From Castellaniella sp. (GTDB lineage Bacteria; Pseudomonadota; Gammaproteobacteria; Burkholderiales; Burkholderiaceae_B), in the NCBI RefSeq assembly GCF_004321985.1, contig NZ_SCQN01000005.1, forward strand, positions 1 through 64,000: 64,000 bases of DNA, in the 5' to 3' direction. Below the pieces are notes generated by a model. It had not been told where the DNA came from, searched no databases, and saw nothing but the letters and a program-made list of their open reading frames with translations. Position 1 is the stretch's first letter; each line of letters opens with the position of its first letter. The translations under genes and the position numbers were made by a program. Shown one piece after another: positions 60,448-64,000 of the stretch.

Positions 60448-61439
60448 GGCTGATCCCGGTCCGGATCGACAAGCCCCTGACCCGTGCGTTCTCGCAGCAG
60501 ATAAACCGGCCGCGCCTTGACCTCGGTGAAAATGCGGGCGACGTATTCTCCCACCACCCCCAGCGACATCAGGTTCACACCCGAGAAGAACAGGACGACA
60601 GTGATGAGCGTCGCCCAGCCCTGGACCGGATCACCGTACAACCAATGGCTGATGATGACGAGGCCATACAGAAACGCCAGAAGGGACAGGCAAGCGCCCA
60701 GAAGGCTGAGCAGCCGCAAGGGCCAGGTCGTGAACGCCGTCAGCCCGTCCACCGCGAAACGCAACAGACGCACCGGACGGAACTTGCTCACTCCGTGCAG
60801 GCGCTGGGGCGGGACGTAAGGCAATGCTTCAGCGTCGAAGCCCACCCAGGCAAACAGTCCCTTCATGAACCGGTCCCGCTCGGGCAGCCGCAGCAAGGCA
60901 TCCACCACGACGCGATCCATGAGGCGGAAATCCCCGGCATTCGGCGGAACCCGCAGCCCATGAGACGTGCGCATCAATGCGTAGAACATCCGCGACCCCA
61001 GCCGCTTGAACCAGCTCTCGTCGTCACGTGTCGTGCGTACGGCGTAGACCATTTGCACGCCGGCCCGCCAGCGGGCCAGCATGGTGCGAATCATTGCAGG
61101 CGGATGCTGCATGTCCGCGTCCAGGCATACCACGGCCTGCCCGCGCGCCGCCTCCAGGCCAGCCGTCAGCGCGGCTTCCTTGCCAAAATTGCGCGACAGG
61201 CGCAGATAGACGATTTCAGGATGCAGGCTGGCCCAATGACGCATGAGGTCCGGCGTGCCATCGGTACTGCCATCGTCGACCACGATGATCTCTGGTGTGC
61301 AGTCTTCGCCGGCCAACGTCGCCAGCAGCTCAGGCAGCAGCACACCCAGGTTGGCTTGCTCGTTCAGGCATGGGATGACGCAAGACAGGGTGGCGGGCAC
61401 GGAGGGCATTCTCGAAACGCTTCGAAGAGCCCTGATCAT
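60444..61439 (-). CDS. Family 2 glycosyltransferase, ArnC/GtrB-like (polyprenyl-phosphate sugar synthase)
   Basis: 331 residues. The GT-A domain has LSCVIPCLNEQANLGVLLPE near residue 19, EIIVVDDGSTDGTPDLM near 50, the donor-binding VVCLDADMQHPPAMIRTML near 103, and GDFRLMDRVVVDALLRLPER near 168. Two C-terminal membrane segments (LLSLLGACLSLLAFLYGLVI and VVLFFSGVNLMSLGVVGEYV) anchor it. It probably makes an undecaprenyl-phosphate sugar used by the ArnT-like protein. The ATG at 61439 has a G-run upstream; the ATG at 61409 (MPSVPATL) is the alternative. Confidence 0.87.
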   Translation of the reverse strand: MIRALRSVSRMPSVPATLSCVIPCLNEQANLGVLLPELLATLAGEDCTPEIIVVDDGSTDGTPDLMRHWASLHPEIVYLRLSRNFGKEAALTAGLEAARGQAVVCLDADMQHPPAMIRTMLARWRAGVQMVYAVRTTRDDESWFKRLGSRMFYALMRTSHGLRVPPNAGDFRLMDRVVVDALLRLPERDRFMKGLFAWVGFDAEALPYVPPQRLHGVSKFRPVRLLRFAVDGLTAFTTWPLRLLSLLGACLSLLAFLYGLVIISHWLYGDPVQGWATLITVVLFFSGVNLMSLGVVGEYVARIFTEVKARPVYLLRERTGQGLVDPDRDQP

Positions 61440-61498
61440 AACTGAAGCCCCCCCTGCGATGCCATGGCCGCTGCCCCCGGGGGTTCCGCAACCGCATG

Positions 61499-61521
61499 AA
61501 GATAACTATAATATGAACCTT
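61499..61521 (+). promoter_or_regulatory. NsrR-like operator overlapping a TATAAT promoter element
   Basis: A 23-base site with outer halves AAGAT...CTT and an AT-rich middle. It matches the published NsrR pattern AAGATGCATTT-N-AAATGCATCTT at about 15 of 22 positions. A perfect TATAAT (61507-61512) lies inside it, 48 bases before the hemoglobin ATG, so a bound repressor would block polymerase. The downstream operon includes nsrR itself, which supports the reading. Confidence 0.6.
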
Positions 61522-61559
61522 TAAAAATCCCATCCATCCTCACCAACGGAAAGATCCGC

Positions 61560-61979
61560 ATGGCTGACGCCGAGATCTGCACCGAAGCAGAAATCACGAC
61601 CCTGGTCCATCATTTCTATCGGCGCGTACGCCAGGACAACGTGCTGGGGCCTATCTTCGAGGCCCACGTAGCCGACTGGGACGAGCACCTGGAACGCATG
61701 GTGCGCTTCTGGTCTTCGTTGCTGCGTCGCACGGGCACGTACAGCGGCACGCCAATGCCGCGCCACGTGGCACTGCCCGACCTGGAAGGCCCCATGTTCC
61801 TGCGCTGGCTGGATCTGTTCGGCCAGACACTGACCGAATTCGACAACCCTCCCTTTGTCGAACAGGCCCAGGAATTCGCCCGGCGGGTGGCGCGCAGCCT
61901 CTGGTACGGATACCAAATCAGCCACCAACCCGACCAACCCCCGATGGAACTTGCAAATGTCTCGCCTGGTCAATATTGA
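61560..61979 (+). CDS. Group III truncated hemoglobin
   Basis: 139 residues. EITTLVHHFYRRVRQDNVLG near residue 11 and IFEAHVADWDEHLERMVRFW near 32-51 are the group III pattern. The proximal His is likely in PRHVALPDLEGPMFLRWLDL near 67-86, and AQEFARRVARSLWYGYQI near 103 closes the fold. Related proteins bind oxygen and nitric oxide. A GGAAAGA ribosome-binding site precedes the ATG. First gene of a unit with nnrS and nsrR; overlaps nnrS by 23 bases. Confidence 0.9.
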   Translation: MADAEICTEAEITTLVHHFYRRVRQDNVLGPIFEAHVADWDEHLERMVRFWSSLLRRTGTYSGTPMPRHVALPDLEGPMFLRWLDLFGQTLTEFDNPPFVEQAQEFARRVARSLWYGYQISHQPDQPPMELANVSPGQY

Positions 61980-63228
61980 AGAGCACCCCGCCCACGAACC
62001 CGCACACCCGTCCCTGACCGCCTTCCTGGCGCTGGGATTTCGTCCGCTGTACCTGGCGGGCACGGCCTGGGCACTGATCTCGATCGCCTTGTGGATTTAC
62101 GCGCCACAGCTCTTGGGCGCGCCACTTTCACTGGTGGCCTGGCACGCGCACGAAATGCTGTGGGGCTTCATCATCACCATTGCGGTCGGCTTCCTGCTGA
62201 CTGCAAGCGCTACCTGGACCGGCTTCAATCCGTTGCACGGCCGTCCCCTGGGCGGACTGATGGTGCTTTGGCTGATCGCCCGCATTGGTTTCTTGTTCGG
62301 TGGCGTGACTGGATTCTGGTTCGCAACGGCTGCGGAACTGCTGTTCTTCCTGACGGCTGCGGTCTGCCTGGCCCGCGTGGTCCTGAAGGGCCATAGCCAG
62401 CGCAACTACGGATTGCCGCTGCTGGTACTGGCGCTGGGGGTGGCCGACCTGCTGTACTTGCTGGCCGCACTGCGCGGCGACTACGTCGTGCTCATGCAGC
62501 GCTTCGATCTGGGACTCATCGGCATGGCCACCATTGCCCTGCTGATCGCCCGTCGCGTGATCCCGTTCTTCTCCATGCGCATGGTGCCCGGCCTGAAGAT
62601 TCCCATGCTGACCCGATCCGGCCAGGCACAGATGGTCTTCAGCGTGGCAGCGCTGGCGGCCGGATTGCTGCATTGGCCCGTCGCCATGGCAGCCGCTCTC
62701 GCGCTCACCGGCCTCATCAGCCTGGTCCAGATCGCCTACTGGAACCCAGCAGCCGTGCTGCACAAGCCCATGCTCTGGATCTTGTATCTGGGGTACACAT
62801 TCATCGCCCTGGGCCTGCTGGCGGCGGCCGTTCAAATCAGCGGCCTGTTCGCTCCCACGCTGCTGCACGGCGTGCTCGCACGCTCCGCGACCCACGTCCA
62901 TCTGATCGGTCTGGCAGGCTTCTGCGTACTCATCATCGGCATGGTGACGCGGACCGCACTGGGACACCTGGGGCGGCCACTGGCGCTGGATCGCAGCATG
63001 CTCGCCAGCTACTGGCTGATGATCCTGGCCGCTCTGCTGCGGCTGGCCGCACTCTGGCCATCGACGGTCAGCGTGCATCTGTTGCATCTGGCAGCCGCAG
63101 CCTGGATCCTGTGCATGGGGCTGTATCTGTGGCGCTTCGCGCCCTTGCTCATCCGCCCGCGGCCCGCCAAACCCGCACCCGCGGCGGTGCCCCGGGAACC
63201 CATCGTGCCAGCTCCTCAGGCCCACTGA
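61957..63228 (+). CDS. nnrS: NnrS family heme/copper membrane protein
   Basis: 423 residues from the ATG at 61957 (MSRLVNIEEHPAHEPAHP), about 12 membrane segments. FLALGFRPLYLAGTAWALIS near residue 24, SLVAWHAHEMLWGFIITIAV near 58 with conserved His, ARRVIPFFSMRMVPG near 201, and ATHVHLIGLAGFCVLIIGMV then TRTALGHLGRPL near 310-340 are NnrS hallmarks. NnrS protects against nitric-oxide stress in denitrifiers and pathogens; its mechanism is unsettled. The tail after residue ~395 is Pro/Ala-rich. Confidence 0.92.
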   Translation: MSRLVNIEEHPAHEPAHPSLTAFLALGFRPLYLAGTAWALISIALWIYAPQLLGAPLSLVAWHAHEMLWGFIITIAVGFLLTASATWTGFNPLHGRPLGGLMVLWLIARIGFLFGGVTGFWFATAAELLFFLTAAVCLARVVLKGHSQRNYGLPLLVLALGVADLLYLLAALRGDYVVLMQRFDLGLIGMATIALLIARRVIPFFSMRMVPGLKIPMLTRSGQAQMVFSVAALAAGLLHWPVAMAAALALTGLISLVQIAYWNPAAVLHKPMLWILYLGYTFIALGLLAAAVQISGLFAPTLLHGVLARSATHVHLIGLAGFCVLIIGMVTRTALGHLGRPLALDRSMLASYWLMILAALLRLAALWPSTVSVHLLHLAAAAWILCMGLYLWRFAPLLIRPRPAKPAPAAVPREPIVPAPQAH

Positions 63229-63240
63229 GCGAATTGCGTC

Positions 63241-63696
63241 ATGCGTCTGACGAACATGAGCGACTACGCGGTGCGTCTGCTGATCTACCTCAGTGGACAC
63301 CGCGACCGCCTGTGCACCATCGCCGAGATCGCCCGAGCCTATGACATTTCAGAACCGCATCTGATGAAGATCACGCACCGTCTGGCCCAGCGTGGCTGGA
63401 TCCGTACGGTGCGCGGCAAGAACGGCGGCATGGCGCTAGCGCACGAGCCCGATGACATCCGCCTGGGCGACCTGATCCGCGATATGGAAAACGATCTGAC
63501 GCTGGTCGAATGCATGGGAACAGACAACCACTGCATTCTGAGCGGCCGCTGCGGCCTGACCGCCATCGTGACAAAGGCGCTTCAGGCCTTCATGGATACC
63601 CTGAACGCCCACACACTGGCCGACGTGCTGCCCCTGTCCTCGCCGTCATCCCAGGGCAAGGCGCCTGCGGTCGTGCACGCACGCCGCAGAGCCTGA
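63241..63696 (+). CDS. nsrR: Nitric-oxide-sensing Rrf2-family repressor NsrR
   Basis: 151 residues. N-terminal winged helix: MRLTNMSDYAVRLLIYLSGH and ISEPHLMKITHRLAQRGWIR near 41-60 (recognition helix), then GKNGGMALAH. The three cluster cysteines lie in VECMGTDNHCILSGRC near residues 87-102. Together with LGDLIRDMENDLTLVEC these identify NsrR rather than IscR. The cluster reacts with nitric oxide, releasing DNA. As third gene behind an NsrR-like operator it probably autoregulates. Confidence 0.92.
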   Translation: MRLTNMSDYAVRLLIYLSGHRDRLCTIAEIARAYDISEPHLMKITHRLAQRGWIRTVRGKNGGMALAHEPDDIRLGDLIRDMENDLTLVECMGTDNHCILSGRCGLTAIVTKALQAFMDTLNAHTLADVLPLSSPSSQGKAPAVVHARRRA

Positions 63697-63714
63697 ACCC
63701 CGGAAATCCCCCAA

Positions 63715-64000
63715 TCAGACGCGATCGCAGCGGATCGTGATTGGGTGATTGCGCAGGCCCTCGATCACCTGATCGGTCACATCCCCGTCCACGTCGGTAA
63801 CGGCATAGCCGATCTTCCCACGAGTCTGCAGTTGCTGGCTGACGATGTTGAGGCCATATTCGCCCATCAGATTGCTCAGCGCGCCCATGGCGCCCGGCAC
63901 GTTCTGGTGAATGTGGATGATGCGCGCCGTGCCCGCCAGTTCGTGATAGGGAATCTCGGGAAAATTCACCGCGCCCTTGGTGGTGCCGCTGCCGATGAAG
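63715..64000 (-). CDS. serA: D-3-phosphoglycerate dehydrogenase SerA, C-terminal part (runs off the window)
   Basis: About 94 C-terminal residues. FIGSGTTKGAVNFPEIPYHE leads into an ACT domain: RIIHIHQNVPGAMGALSNLM, then GLNIVSQQLQTRGKIGYAVT and the end TIRCDRV. E. coli SerA has the same layout (MHIHENRPGVL, NIAAQYLQT, TIRARLLY). The ACT domain binds serine for feedback inhibition. The catalytic domains lie beyond the window. Converges on nsrR with an 18-bp gap. Confidence 0.93.
   Translation of the reverse strand, partial: FIGSGTTKGAVNFPEIPYHELAGTARIIHIHQNVPGAMGALSNLMGEYGLNIVSQQLQTRGKIGYAVTDVDGDVTDQVIEGLRNHPITIRCDRV

Overview
The window looks like one contiguous piece of a GC-rich betaproteobacterial chromosome, probably Burkholderiales and most likely Alcaligenaceae (Bordetella, Achromobacter or Castellaniella type). 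This rests on gene order (ftsH-rlmE, yhbY, greA, carAB; ffs-dnaX-ybaB-recR; tkt-gap-pgk; queA-tgt-yajC-secDF; miaB-phoH-ybeY-corC-lnt) and on protein character. It is an inference, not a database match. Almost all of it is housekeeping sequence. No phage, insertion sequence with a transposase, CRISPR array or rRNA operon was seen.

Layout. 1-9.4 kb, mostly minus strand: start of ftsH, rlmE, divergent yhbY, greA behind a terminator-like leader hairpin, a nucleobase permease, a short-chain dehydrogenase, carB and carA. 9.5-13.2 kb: transaldolase and an SsuABC/TauABC-type ABC importer of unknown substrate. 13.2-16.1 kb: recR, ybaB, dnaX and the 4.5S/SRP RNA gene ffs. 16.2-22.9 kb: a DHA2-type exporter, the carbon-metabolism block tkt-gap-pgk, and rsmE. 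22.9-27.9 kb: overlapping genes for malic enzyme, a patatin-like lipase and a barstar-like protein, then an FAD-oxidase-like protein. 27.9-35.2 kb: an aminotransferase, a lytic transglycosylase, ubiD, a yqjDEK-like envelope trio, upp and dacB. 35.3-40.9 kb: queA-tgt-yajC-secD-secF. 40.9-41.6 kb: a gene-free stretch with two inverted copies of a structured repeat. 41.6-47.1 kb: miaB-phoH-ybeY-corC-lnt. 47.1-50.0 kb: a PAS-GGDEF-EAL protein with a degenerate EAL domain. 50.2-50.6 kb: a tRNA Ala-Glu-Asp operon with promoter and terminator. 50.7-56.6 kb: two transporters and molybdenum-cofactor genes (moaCDE-moeA, moaA). 56.6-61.4 kb: a universal stress protein with an FNR-like site, and a lipid A amino-sugar modification locus resembling Bordetella lgm. 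61.5-63.7 kb: a nitric-oxide-stress operon (truncated hemoglobin, nnrS, nsrR) behind an NsrR-like operator. The window ends in the 3' part of serA.

The molybdenum-cofactor genes, FNR-like site, NnrS, NsrR and group III hemoglobin together suggest an organism that meets low oxygen and nitric oxide, as denitrifiers or host-associated bacteria do.

The most unusual signal is the pair of roughly 184-bp elements between secF and miaB. They share a conserved core, but their stems differ in sequence while base pairing is kept, including several double-compensatory changes. That is the pattern expected of a selected RNA (or single-stranded DNA) structure, and I do not recognise the family.
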